64,000 nt of DNA from Defluviitaleaceae bacterium. GTDB taxonomy: Bacteria > Bacillota > Clostridia > Lachnospirales > WQUN01. This document shows, in pieces, positions 1-7,972 of this stretch. The position numbers were made by a program, and so were the translations under genes. Below the pieces are notes generated by a model that did no database searches, was not told the origin of the DNA, and saw only the letters and a list, made by a program, of their open reading frames with translations. The stretch lies in assembly GCA_009780315.1 (NCBI GenBank), contig WRAH01000001.1:124001-188000 (forward strand), written 5' to 3'. The stretch's first letter is position 1; each line of letters begins with the position of its first letter.

Positions 1-54
1 AAACCACCGCCAATTCACAAAGAATATTTAAAACGAATGGTGGATTATAAATGA
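1..54 (+). CDS. C-terminal end of an unidentified upstream gene (partial)
   Basis: The frame beginning at base 1 is open for 17 codons and ends in KRMVDYK followed by TGA at 52-54. That stop overlaps the ATG of the Nudix gene in an ATGA arrangement, which is the spacing used for coupled genes elsewhere in this window. I therefore read it as the tail of a real gene that starts outside the window. The visible part is too short to identify. Confidence 0.5.
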   Translation, partial: KPPPIHKEYLKRMVDYK

Positions 55-539
55 GAGAAAACATCAAAGCCACCGTTGTATCATGCGGCGGGGTGGTTAT
101 TTATAAAAACAAAGTCATGCTTTTGTACAAGAACCAAAACGGACGATACATGGGCTGGGTTATGCCAAAAGGCAACATGGAGGCAGGGGAAACACATAAG
201 CAAGCCGCCATACGCGAAGTCAAGGAAGAAAGCGGAGTATCTGCACGGGCATTAAAGTATTTGGGAAAAACCCAATACAATTTCAAAGGCGCGCTTTTGA
301 GTGAACCCAATGGTGAAGTAGGTATCCTTTGCAAAACCGTTCATTGGTACTTAATGACTACAAATTCATTTTACTGCAAACCCCAAGCTGAAGAGTTTTT
401 TGCAGACGCAGGATTTTATAAGCAACATGAAGCTTATCACCTGTTAAAGTTTCACGATGAGCGGCAAATCATGCGCAGAGCATTTTCTGAATATGGCAAT
501 TTAAAAATTAAACATAATGAGAGGACGAGTTCAAAATGA
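51..539 (+). CDS. Nudix hydrolase
   Basis: This 162-residue protein carries a complete Nudix box at residues 41-63 (G-x5-E-x7-REV-x-EE-x-GV). The box binds divalent metal and positions water to hydrolyse a nucleoside diphosphate linked to another group. The approach sequence, with GGVVIYKN and then WVMPKG, is typical of small Nudix pyrophosphatases acting on (d)NTPs, nucleotide sugars or dinucleoside polyphosphates. The substrate cannot be told from the sequence. The gene overlaps both neighbours by ATGA junctions, at 51-54 and 536-539, so it sits in the middle of a translationally coupled unit. The ribosome binding site (GGTGG) is weak, consistent with coupling. The C-terminal 40 residues are basic and have no recognised domain. 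Confidence 0.9.
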   Translation: MRENIKATVVSCGGVVIYKNKVMLLYKNQNGRYMGWVMPKGNMEAGETHKQAAIREVKEESGVSARALKYLGKTQYNFKGALLSEPNGEVGILCKTVHWYLMTTNSFYCKPQAEEFFADAGFYKQHEAYHLLKFHDERQIMRRAFSEYGNLKIKHNERTSSK

Positions 540-781
540 GCAAACTCACTGAATGGAAATTGGCAGAAAAAATTAAAGCCAGCGAAAGACGCGACCTAAT
601 TATCGCTGCAGCAATTTTAGCAGCAGTTATTGCCATCACAATTTTAGTTATTGTTAAAGTCAAAGCACTCAAAAGCGGCTTTGACTGTTGCGACTGTGAT
701 TGTGACGATATGGACTTCATTGACATTGATGACATGGACGACGACGGCATTACCTACACCAGCGAAAAAGATTTTGTATAG
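536..781 (+). CDS. small single-pass membrane protein with Cys/Asp-rich tail
   Basis: This is an 81-residue protein whose start overlaps the Nudix stop (ATGA), with GAGAGGACG just upstream as ribosome binding site. Residues 1-20 are charged, residues 21-43 form one strongly hydrophobic helix, and residues 50-70 are extremely acidic with four clustered cysteines (C51, C52, C54 and C56 within CCDCDCDD). No known family is recognised. The positive-inside rule predicts an internal N-terminus and an exposed acidic tail. The Cys/Asp cluster could bind metal or form disulfides, but that is inference from composition only. Coupling to the Nudix gene and the terminator just downstream suggest both are expressed together as the end of an operon. 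Confidence 0.7.
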   Translation: MSKLTEWKLAEKIKASERRDLIIAAAILAAVIAITILVIVKVKALKSGFDCCDCDCDDMDFIDIDDMDDDGITYTSEKDFV

Positions 782-797
782 TGCTTACGAACCCATC

Positions 798-834
798 AAA
801 AAAAGCCCGTTTCAAAGGAAACAGGCTTTTTTTA
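798..834. terminator. bidirectional intrinsic terminator
   Basis: The arms AAAAAGCC-C-GTTTC and GAAAC-A-GGCTTTTTTT form a hairpin with an AAAG loop, flanked by A and T runs on both sides. It lies between two convergent genes and can end the Nudix operon on the plus strand and the secreted protein gene on the minus strand. Confidence 0.85.
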
Positions 835-842
835 TTGAATGA

Positions 843-1970
843 CTAAATGGGAACAAGCGGTTGCCTTTCTCGTTGAGGCTCTATGCCCATGAGACCGAGT
901 ATATCTAGGCGATAACTCCCGCCACCTGCAAAAAATGTTGCATGTATGGTGTATTCAACACCTTCTACGAGATAGACTTTTAAGAAAGCGTTTAATCCAT
1001 CACCACTATCATCATCTTCAAATAAAATTTGTCCACTGGCATCTAAAATTTGCAAAAGCGGGTCGCCTATATTGTTGCTGGTTTCAAGCACCCAATATCC
1101 TGTGATGTTGGGGATGAATGAAAATTTTGTAGGACGTGAAACAATACGGCTTAGGGTGATTACATCTTCGGCAGGATGTATTTGATATGTCGGTGAAATG
1201 GATATAGAAGCCACATCAACTGTCCATGCGTCTATAATGTAAGTATGCCCTGCCGCTAAATGAATAGTGATAAATGGGTTGTTATGCCAAGCTGTCAATC
1301 TAAAGCTTTCAGAAGTATCCATGACAACAAAATCCCCAAGACCTACCATACTCATTGTCCATGAACCTGTAGTTTCAGGAGAAAAAATAAACCTTTCTGG
1401 CACGCTTACTGTAATGATTCCCCCATGTGACGGAATCACCTCTAACGCTGTAATCACAGGGGTTGAAGTGATTTCACTTGTGTTGCTGGGTGTATATTGT
1501 TCTACCACTACATAATCGTCAGATATGAAATAGTAGATATCATAGGCTAAATCTACATCTGCAACACGATGAGAAGCGACAGGCGGCGGGATAAATTCAT
1601 TGGACATGGAAACAGTTAAGGTATACGTGCCTATTGTTTCTGCGGATAAAAAACCTACATGAATTGTGTAATCTGCCCCTTCTACTAAATGGACTTTGAT
1701 GATGACGTTTAAGTTTCCTGCGCTATTATCATCTGTTGCCAGCAAATGTCCGTAGTCATTATAAACCCTTAGACGTAGGACATCATTCATGTTGTCACTT
1801 GTTTCAAATATCCAATATCCAGTGGTATTTGGTATGAATGAGAAAAATGTTTCCTCTGTGACGGGTACACTAAATGCATTCTCCTTAGCATAGGTTATCG
1901 CTACTGGGAACACAAATATAAGCACCACCACAATCGCTAATACATATAACATGCTTGTTAATCGTATCAC
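843..1970 (-). CDS. secreted protein with three PPC-like beta-sandwich repeats
   Basis: This 375-residue protein has an N-terminal hydrophobic segment (residues 8-28) that looks like a signal peptide or anchor. It then has three related units at about 43-120, 194-260 and 283-358. Units 1 and 3 share the opening FSFIPN-T-TGYW and the later LVEGxxYTIH; unit 2 is more divergent (FSPETTGSW ... LAAGHTYII). This pattern resembles bacterial pre-peptidase C-terminal (PPC) domains, which are exported beta-sandwiches usually attached to secreted enzymes. No catalytic domain is visible, so it may be a stand-alone binding or surface protein. The C-terminus is short and basic. It is a monocistronic minus-strand gene, with a terminator downstream at 798-834. 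Confidence 0.6.
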   Translation of the reverse strand: MIRLTSMLYVLAIVVVLIFVFPVAITYAKENAFSVPVTEETFFSFIPNTTGYWIFETSDNMNDVLRLRVYNDYGHLLATDDNSAGNLNVIIKVHLVEGADYTIHVGFLSAETIGTYTLTVSMSNEFIPPPVASHRVADVDLAYDIYYFISDDYVVVEQYTPSNTSEITSTPVITALEVIPSHGGIITVSVPERFIFSPETTGSWTMSMVGLGDFVVMDTSESFRLTAWHNNPFITIHLAAGHTYIIDAWTVDVASISISPTYQIHPAEDVITLSRIVSRPTKFSFIPNITGYWVLETSNNIGDPLLQILDASGQILFEDDDSGDGLNAFLKVYLVEGVEYTIHATFFAGGGSYRLDILGLMGIEPQRERQPLVPI

Positions 1971-1991
1971 TGCAATTTCTCCTCACTCATG

Positions 1992-2027
1992 AATAAAAAG
2001 CGGCAGACAAAATAATCGTCTGCCGCT
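1992..2027 (-). terminator. terminator of the flagellin-like gene
   Basis: A perfect 10-bp inverted repeat AGCGGCAGAC / GTCTGCCGCT (1999-2008 and 2018-2027) is followed on the minus strand by TTTTTATTC. It lies 46 bases beyond the flagellin stop. Confidence 0.85.
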
Positions 2028-2072
2028 GTCGCCGTATCATACCACGGCAAGCATTATTGTTATTATACCTTA

Positions 2073-2852
2073 TTATGCACCAGTAATTCCAGCGATTATT
2101 TGGCTTTCCTGTTCCCGTTGGGCTTGGGCTTGTTGCTGCATTAACATTTGTACTTCGGCAATGGCACGTTCTTGGTTTAAGTTCATCATTTCTTGTGCCA
2201 TGTCTGCATCGCCTACTCTGCTTCTTGATTCAGACATATTGATACTTGAGGTCATATTGGCGTTCATGGTAAAGTCCATACGGTTTTCCATTGCACCAAG
2301 ATTTGCCCGCTCGCCAGTGACTTCTGCTATCATTGCGTCAATGTCATTGATATTAAATTCCCCTGTTACATTAAAGGTTGTAATGGCTTGGGCAAGGCTT
2401 GACATATCGTTAATCACAACTGTTGCACCTGTACCATCTGCCCCAGAAGCAGTATTTAGCCCACCTGCGCCGGAACCGTCTAATAAGTTCATGCCATTAA
2501 ATTGAGTGCCATTGACTGTTGCCCCAATGCCTTCTGCAAGTTGGCTTATTTCTGCTTGAATCATCTCTCTATTGGCGGCGGATAATGTACCATTTGAAGC
2601 TTGTACGCTAAGTTCACGAATGCGCCCTAAACTGTCGTTAATGCCATCAAGTCCACCTTCTGCAGTAGATATAAGGGATTGCATATCCATTGTGTTGCGT
2701 GTGCCTTGGTCAAGTCCACGTATTTGAGATGTCATGTTTTCAACCACAGCAAGCCCCGCTGCGTCATCTGCGGCAGAGTTGATTCTATTACCGCTGGCTA
2801 AACGGGTCATTGCTGGACTCATTGCATTAGATGCCATGCTTTGAATTGTCAT
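2073..2852 (-). CDS. non-canonical flagellin-like protein
   Basis: The 259-residue product matches flagellin in its conserved D0/D1 core. In the N-terminal half LASGNRINSAADDAAGLA (18-35), QIRGLDQGTRN (43-53) and the ISTAEGGL region are clear. In the C-terminal half RVGDADMAQEM (212-222) is clear. The central variable domain is minimal, so the filament would be thin-domained. Two things are odd: the N-terminus lacks the usual first 15-20 residues (INHN-type start), and the C-terminus ends in a Gln/Met-rich segment and GITGA rather than the hydrophobic LL(R/G) ending that forms the filament core and export signal. AAAGGGGG precedes the ATG by 8 bases. It is cotranscribed with the upstream 202-residue gene, 28 bases away. 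It could be a filament subunit of an unusual flagellum or a flagellin paralogue with another role. Confidence 0.8.
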   Translation of the reverse strand: MTIQSMASNAMSPAMTRLASGNRINSAADDAAGLAVVENMTSQIRGLDQGTRNTMDMQSLISTAEGGLDGINDSLGRIRELSVQASNGTLSAANREMIQAEISQLAEGIGATVNGTQFNGMNLLDGSGAGGLNTASGADGTGATVVINDMSSLAQAITTFNVTGEFNINDIDAMIAEVTGERANLGAMENRMDFTMNANMTSSINMSESRSRVGDADMAQEMMNLNQERAIAEVQMLMQQQAQAQREQESQIIAGITGA

Positions 2853-2880
2853 GTATAAACCCCCTTTAAAATTTATCTTA

Positions 2881-3489
2881 TTATCGGTTAAGTAAGCTTA
2901 TTGCGGAAGCTGAACCTGCCGCCGCCCACTCGTCAAAGCCATTCATGACCGCTTCACGGGTGTCATGACTGATTTGCGGCAATTCGCCACCCCACATACG
3001 TTCTGCTTCACGGAAGCCCCGCTCTACCGCATCACGCATCAATTCGATTCTTCCAGGGTCTCCGCCTGTAAGGGCGACTGCAAAGTCAAGCATACGTGCG
3101 GCAGTTTCTTCTACACTAAAGTAGCCGCCTTCGTCAATCATTGCTTGGGCTTCTGCACGCATTTCTGGTGTGACTTCAATCATGGGGTTCCATGTTGTAT
3201 TTTGGCGGTCTGCCTGTTGGTTAAACAATGTCTCAATCATACGGCGGAAAGAATCTGCTTGGGCTTGATGTTGATTCCACATTTCACGCACACGTGCTGG
3301 GTCTGGTCTAAAGCTTTCTGGTGCATTGTTGCTTGGGGTATACACACCTGCTTGACCAAAATCAACGTCTTCCGGAAGCGGTACAGCCGTTGCCGGCGGT
3401 GTGCTTGGAATCGGCTGATTTGCTGGTGTTTGTTGCTGCGGCTGATAGTTTACCCCACTTAATAATTGATTCACACTATTCATATCCAT
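2881..3489 (-). CDS. conserved hypothetical protein cotranscribed with flagellin-like gene
   Basis: This 202-residue soluble protein begins with a Gln/Pro-rich, probably disordered stretch (residues 1-60) and continues as a predicted helical domain. Its C-terminal part (AVERGFREAERMWGG, then ISHDTREAVMNGFDEW) resembles a conserved hypothetical family I recall from motile anaerobes, but I cannot name its function. I chose the ATG at 3489 because GGGGAGG lies 6 bases upstream. A longer frame starting at 3507 would place that ribosome binding site inside the gene. It has its own sigma-A type promoter and precedes the flagellin-like gene by 28 bases. An export chaperone or assembly partner for that flagellin is a reasonable guess, no more. 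It has no signal peptide or membrane helix. Confidence 0.6.
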   Translation of the reverse strand: MDMNSVNQLLSGVNYQPQQQTPANQPIPSTPPATAVPLPEDVDFGQAGVYTPSNNAPESFRPDPARVREMWNQHQAQADSFRRMIETLFNQQADRQNTTWNPMIEVTPEMRAEAQAMIDEGGYFSVEETAARMLDFAVALTGGDPGRIELMRDAVERGFREAERMWGGELPQISHDTREAVMNGFDEWAAAGSASAISLLNR

Positions 3490-3518
3490 GAGAATCCTCC
3501 CCTTCATCCTTGAAAATT

Positions 3519-3547
3519 GTTATATGTGAATACATGTACTACTCCAA
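3519..3547 (-). promoter_or_regulatory. sigma-A type promoter for the hypothetical/flagellin-like pair
   Basis: Read on the minus strand, TTGGAG is followed by a 17-base spacer and TATAAC, about 30 bases before the start codon at 3489. No sigma-D (sigma-28) type flagellar promoter was found here. Confidence 0.5.
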
Positions 3548-3576
3548 TATTTACATCGACATTTTCTTAGGAAACC

Positions 3577-4941
3577 TTAACCAATATTTTTCTCAATAAT
3601 ATCCGCTAAATCCCTTGCCCACTTGCGGATTTGCTCGATATCGCGCCCCTCAATCATCACGCGCACTAAAGGCTCTGTACCTGACGGGCGTACTAAAATT
3701 CGCCCTGCACCTGCAAGATTCGATTCTATCTCTGCTTGGGCTTTTTGAATGACAGGGTGTGAGTGAAGTGTTGCTTTTTTATCATTAGGCACTGTTGCGT
3801 TAATAAGGACTTGCGGCAAAGTATCCATGACACCTGCAAGTGTAGAAATAGATTCATTTTTTTGCACCATAACAGAGAGTAAATGAAGCCCTGTAAGGAT
3901 ACCGTCTCCTGTGGTGCTGTGTTTTTTGAAAATAATATGCCCAGATTGCTCTCCGCCAAGAGGAAGGTCATCTTGTAGCATTTTTTCTAAAACATATCTG
4001 TCACCAACATCTGTGCGATGTAGTTTTATTCCTTTTTCCTTGCATAAAATTTCTAGCCCTTGGTTACTCATCACCGTTGCAACAATGGTATTGAGTTTGC
4101 CTTGCGCTTGCAGATTCAATCCGCATATTGCCAGAATTTTATCGCCATCAATCATGCCGCCTTTTTCACAGACAGCAAGCATTCTATCTCCATCGCCATC
4201 AAAGGCCAAACCAATGTCTGTACTATTTTCTTTTACGAATTTTTGTAAATTTTCCATATGTGTTGAGCCGCAATTTTCATTGATGTTTGTACCGTCAGGT
4301 TTATTGCTTAGTACTTGTACTTGGGCACCAAGTTGTTTAAAAACCATGGGTGCAACTTGACTTGTTGCCCCATTGGCACAGTCAAGGGCAATTTTTAGCC
4401 CATTCAAGTTTAGCCCTGAAAAAATTGATGTTAAGTAAGATGCAAAATCTTCAACTGCTGTTTTACATGATGTTATTGTACCTACATCTGCACCTGTTGG
4501 ACGGGGCAAGTTATCTTTTCCAGCTTCAAAGTCTGATATGAGTTTTTCTATTTCTTCTTCTACTGCGTCTGGTAGTTTATATCCTTGACTGTTAAAAAAT
4601 TTTATCCCATTGTCTGGCATTAGATTATGAGATGCAGAAATCATAACCCCTGCGTCCATTTTGTAGTGGCGAACCAAGTACGCTACTGCCGGGGTTGGCA
4701 AAACCCCTGCATGAAATACGTGCGCGCCAATAGAACACATGCCTGCCGTCAATGCGGCCTCCAACATGTCACCCGAAAGACGACTATCTTTTCCTACTAA
4801 AATACGCGGTGCTTCATTTGATGCCTTTTCTTGCTTCGTAAGCATATAAGCACCTGCGCGTCCAAGTCTAAATGCTAGTTCTGGCGTAAGTTCTGCATTC
4901 GCAAGGCCACGAACACCGTCTGTTCCAAATAAATTACCCAT
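3577..4941 (-). CDS. glmM: phosphoglucosamine mutase
   Basis: This 454-residue enzyme interconverts glucosamine-6-phosphate and glucosamine-1-phosphate, the step before UDP-GlcNAc for peptidoglycan. The catalytic phosphoserine lies in ISASHN (Ser102), the metal-binding loop reads FDGDGDR near residue 245, and the phosphate-binding C-terminal loop reads RPSGTEPLVRVM. The N-terminal MGNLFGTDGVRG and the overall length are typical of bacterial GlmM. The residue after SASHN is Leu where Pro is usual, a mild deviation. The gene stands alone between the flagellin pair and a divergent gene. AAAGGAATGAGGT upstream of the ATG serves as ribosome binding site. Confidence 0.96.
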   Translation of the reverse strand: MGNLFGTDGVRGLANAELTPELAFRLGRAGAYMLTKQEKASNEAPRILVGKDSRLSGDMLEAALTAGMCSIGAHVFHAGVLPTPAVAYLVRHYKMDAGVMISASHNLMPDNGIKFFNSQGYKLPDAVEEEIEKLISDFEAGKDNLPRPTGADVGTITSCKTAVEDFASYLTSIFSGLNLNGLKIALDCANGATSQVAPMVFKQLGAQVQVLSNKPDGTNINENCGSTHMENLQKFVKENSTDIGLAFDGDGDRMLAVCEKGGMIDGDKILAICGLNLQAQGKLNTIVATVMSNQGLEILCKEKGIKLHRTDVGDRYVLEKMLQDDLPLGGEQSGHIIFKKHSTTGDGILTGLHLLSVMVQKNESISTLAGVMDTLPQVLINATVPNDKKATLHSHPVIQKAQAEIESNLAGAGRILVRPSGTEPLVRVMIEGRDIEQIRKWARDLADIIEKNIG

Positions 4942-5067
4942 ACCTCATTCCTTTCACGTCAATTTCAAGACATAATCTTATCACATCATATGCAGTTTTA
5001 CAATTTTGGTATGCCAACAAGCTACTATGCATATAGTATTAGCACTAGAATTTATGGAGGTGTACTT

Positions 5068-5823
5068 ATGGCATACGAGCGATTTTTCATGCCCCTTGAA
5101 AATGAAGCCACGGGGTATGATTTTAAAGGAAGAAGCCCATCTGGGCGGTGTATCGTAGAAAGTAAGGATGCAAACAATGGAAAACTTACCCTGTGGATAC
5201 AAGACTTAAAACCCGAAACCCGCTATGGCATTTACATAATATTCCCAGATGGCGGACGATATTCAGGCGTAAATTTAGGCAGTTTAGCCGTTGATGTGAA
5301 GGGTAAAGCGGAAGTTCGCCGCGACCTAGATGAATCCAATTTAAACGGCTATAAAATATCAAACTTTCAGGCAATCGCCATCACCGCACCTGATGCACAT
5401 GGCACAACATCCCCCCTTTGCGGCTATCGCGAGCGTCAATTTGCATGGCGCAGTAGCTTCTACGTTGCTGCAAAAAAAATAGAATCCCCTGTCGTATCTA
5501 AAGAAGAAATGGAAGCACTCATTGACCTGCCAAAACATGAAAAACCTAAACCACCAGAAATACCCGAACCTGAAATTGTGAACATGCCTGAACCTGAAAT
5601 GATAGAAGAACCTGTAGAAGCAATTGCTGAACCAGAACCGCCAAAACCTATAGAAGAGATACCCGAACCTGTCATTGAACCTATAGCCGAACCTGAACCC
5701 GAAATAGAAGAGCCACTCCGCGCCCCAAAAGCACGGAAGCCAAAAGGTGCAAAACCAACGTCACGCAGGGCAATTATCCAAACAGCAATAGAAGACACAA
5801 ACGAAGAGGAATATCTCGGCTAA
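5068..5823 (+). CDS. hypothetical protein with Glu/Pro-rich linker and basic tail
   Basis: This 251-residue protein was started at 5068 because GGAGG sits 7 bases upstream; a longer frame from 4990 lacks a ribosome binding site. Residues 1-145 form a compact, mostly beta-type domain with no signal peptide (RFFMPLENEATGYDF, then LWIQDLKPETRYGIYI). Residues 155-220 are a low-complexity run of PEPE/IPEP/EPIE units. Residues 221-251 are strongly basic (KARKPKGAKPTSRRA). I do not recognise the family. The layout of a globular domain, an extended acidic Pro-rich spacer and a basic tail suggests a cytoplasmic tethering or scaffold protein, which is inference. It is monocistronic and ends at a strong terminator. 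Confidence 0.65.
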   Translation: MAYERFFMPLENEATGYDFKGRSPSGRCIVESKDANNGKLTLWIQDLKPETRYGIYIIFPDGGRYSGVNLGSLAVDVKGKAEVRRDLDESNLNGYKISNFQAIAITAPDAHGTTSPLCGYRERQFAWRSSFYVAAKKIESPVVSKEEMEALIDLPKHEKPKPPEIPEPEIVNMPEPEMIEEPVEAIAEPEPPKPIEEIPEPVIEPIAEPEPEIEEPLRAPKARKPKGAKPTSRRAIIQTAIEDTNEEEYLG

Positions 5824-5854
5824 CGGCATATCAAATGCTGAAATATTACGTATG

Positions 5855-5888
5855 AAAAAAGACGCATTTCAAAAAATGCGTCTTTTTT
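5855..5888. terminator. bidirectional intrinsic terminator
   Basis: AAAAAAGACGCATTT and AAATGCGTCTTTTTT form an almost perfect hairpin with A and T runs on both sides, between two convergent genes. Confidence 0.9.
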
Positions 5889-5902
5889 GTGTCTATCGCA
5901 AC

Positions 5903-7837
5903 TCATTCTATGACGTTCACGTATGGTTCAGGTACAGTTAATCCAATAAGGTGAGGGTTAATCCAGCTTGATGTTGACCAGTTGCCAGGTTGACCACTTC
6001 TGTTGTCGTTACGCACACGGCTAAAGTTTGAGACTCTGTTATTGACAGCAATAAAGTCTAAATTCCATGTAAATGGTATAGCAGGCATTTCATCATGGAA
6101 AGCCTGTTCCCATTCGGCATAAGCAGCAGCTAAAAATTCAAAATTCCAAGCTTCTTCTGATGCTATGTCTTCAAGGATTTGTTGGAAAGCTGGGCTGGTG
6201 TAGCGCGGCAAATTGAGCATTGAATTTGAACCCCAAAGTGTGGTGGGGTTAGGATTAAAACCCAAACTCCATCCCATAGCGAAAATATCAATAGGCCCTA
6301 CGTCATCGTCAGATAGTATAATATCCAATAACATGCTCCAGTCGATAAAGTCACCATTAAACATTTCAACACGCAAACCAATTTGCGCCCAGTTGTAAAT
6401 GTTTAATGGAACCATCCATTCATTAGTCTGGTTGTGATGTTGACCATAGATAAATGTCATCGGTTCACCGTTTAGGTTAAGTCTAAAGCCATAGGCATCA
6501 CGTTCTGTAAATCCAGCTTCATCAAGTATTGCATTTGCATAATCTAAATCAAACCTAAAACCCTCACGTGTCACATCTATGAAAGATGTAGCATTAAATG
6601 GATGCAATACTGAAGGCGCAGGTGTCCACGCACCTCGGCCAACAACATCTGCTATCGTTTGCCTGTCAAATGCATATGCCATTGCACGACGTATAGCGAT
6701 ATTGGTAATTGGGTGTTCATCATTACGAGGTTGCATATATAAGTTGCCTTCGGCATCTGCACCCATGTAACCCAATCTAAAGTTTAAAAATGTTGTACTT
6801 TGAGTCGGCCAACCATATAGTTGATAGTTTGTTGGGCTCATCATATTAAATTCTTCCACATTGATGATTTGATAAGTGGCAATATCAAATACACCAGCAC
6901 GCATTGCAAAAGGTATCATATCGGGCAGTAATACTTCTACAGTAATACCATCAACTAAGGGCGCGCCTTGCCAGTAATTATCATTTGCTATAAGAAAAAC
7001 GGCTTCACCTGGTATCACTGTATCAATTATAAATGGGCCAAAACCAAGCATTTCATAACGCGCACGCACATGGGATTCAATACCAGCATGACCGACTTCT
7101 TCGATGACAGGGCTAATCCAGTGGCGTGGTATCGGATGAACCCAAATGCTGCCTGCAAATAGCACAGCAGGAGACAGCGGCTCTACATAATAGATGCGCA
7201 ACGTACGATTATTGTTTGAAAGCACTAAGCCTGAAATGTAGTCTGTAAGTCCTTCACGATACGCGTCCACGCCAACTACATTTGGGATAAGGCTGTTCTC
7301 AGAAAACCGTGTCCCTGTGTAGTCTGGGTGAGCAATCACTTCATAAGCAAATACAAGGTCATCCATAGTCAGTGGTACACCATCATGCCAGTACACGTCT
7401 TGTTGAAGTTTCATAATGACAGCATTGGCTTCTCTGTCAACTTCAAATGAAAAAGCACCAGAATTTGTAACCATATTACTTTCATCCCATGCAATGAGGT
7501 ATGGATGTGCCAAAGATGTAATCGATGTGTCTGAAGCTAGGTCTGATACAATGTGTGTGCGCAGGAATACCCCTGACAAAACATTGTAAGAACCAACACC
7601 AATACGCAATACATTGTCTGTACCTAAACCTCTTGGCAGTATTGGGTTAGTATTTGTTGTGTACGCTGGAAAGTTTGCAAGTACATCTACAAGCGCGGGA
7701 TGCACTGCTATACTTTCTTCTTGCAACACGGTTTCTGCATAAAAATCCTCTGCCTCGCTGTTACTATTGCCATAAACGGTTATACCCATTATAGAAGCCA
7801 GTAACAAAACAAAAATCAGTAGCAATTTTTTTCTCAT
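5903..7837 (-). CDS. ABC transporter substrate-binding protein, peptide/nickel (family 5) type
   Basis: The product has about 644 residues: an N-terminal signal peptide (MRKKLLLIFVLLLASIMG) and a mature part typical of family 5 extracellular solute-binding proteins. The segment QDVYWHDGVPLTMDDLVFAYE is the signature of OppA/DppA-like proteins. These capture oligopeptides, nickel or similar ligands outside the cell and deliver them to a permease. Unusually for a Gram-positive binding protein there is no lipobox cysteine after the signal peptide, so it should be either released or anchored by an uncleaved signal. The longer frame starts at a GTG at 7846 touching the GGAGG; the ATG at 7837, 9 bases from it, is the better start. 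No permease or ATPase genes lie beside it, so its transporter must be encoded elsewhere. Confidence 0.88.
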   Translation of the reverse strand: MRKKLLLIFVLLLASIMGITVYGNSNSEAEDFYAETVLQEESIAVHPALVDVLANFPAYTTNTNPILPRGLGTDNVLRIGVGSYNVLSGVFLRTHIVSDLASDTSITSLAHPYLIAWDESNMVTNSGAFSFEVDREANAVIMKLQQDVYWHDGVPLTMDDLVFAYEVIAHPDYTGTRFSENSLIPNVVGVDAYREGLTDYISGLVLSNNNRTLRIYYVEPLSPAVLFAGSIWVHPIPRHWISPVIEEVGHAGIESHVRARYEMLGFGPFIIDTVIPGEAVFLIANDNYWQGAPLVDGITVEVLLPDMIPFAMRAGVFDIATYQIINVEEFNMMSPTNYQLYGWPTQSTTFLNFRLGYMGADAEGNLYMQPRNDEHPITNIAIRRAMAYAFDRQTIADVVGRGAWTPAPSVLHPFNATSFIDVTREGFRFDLDYANAILDEAGFTERDAYGFRLNLNGEPMTFIYGQHHNQTNEWMVPLNIYNWAQIGLRVEMFNGDFIDWSMLLDIILSDDDVGPIDIFAMGWSLGFNPNPTTLWGSNSMLNLPRYTSPAFQQILEDIASEEAWNFEFLAAAYAEWEQAFHDEMPAIPFTWNLDFIAVNNRVSNFSRVRNDNRSGQPGNWSTSSWINPHLIGLTVPEPYVNVIE

Positions 7838-7877
7838 AATGCTCACCCTCCAAAGAAAAATAATATATAGTCAATGT

Positions 7878-7906
7878 ATTTTAAGCGAACTATTATGAGA
7901 ATGCAA
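7878..7906 (-). promoter_or_regulatory. promoter of the family 5 binding protein gene
   Basis: On the minus strand TTGCAT is separated from TAAAAT by 17 bases, about 40 bases upstream of the ATG at 7837. Confidence 0.5.
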
Positions 7907-7972
7907 TTTTTTCATATAACATTTGCGGCATAGCCGTTAAATTGTTAGAATGTGTCCATGGAGGGGATTTTT

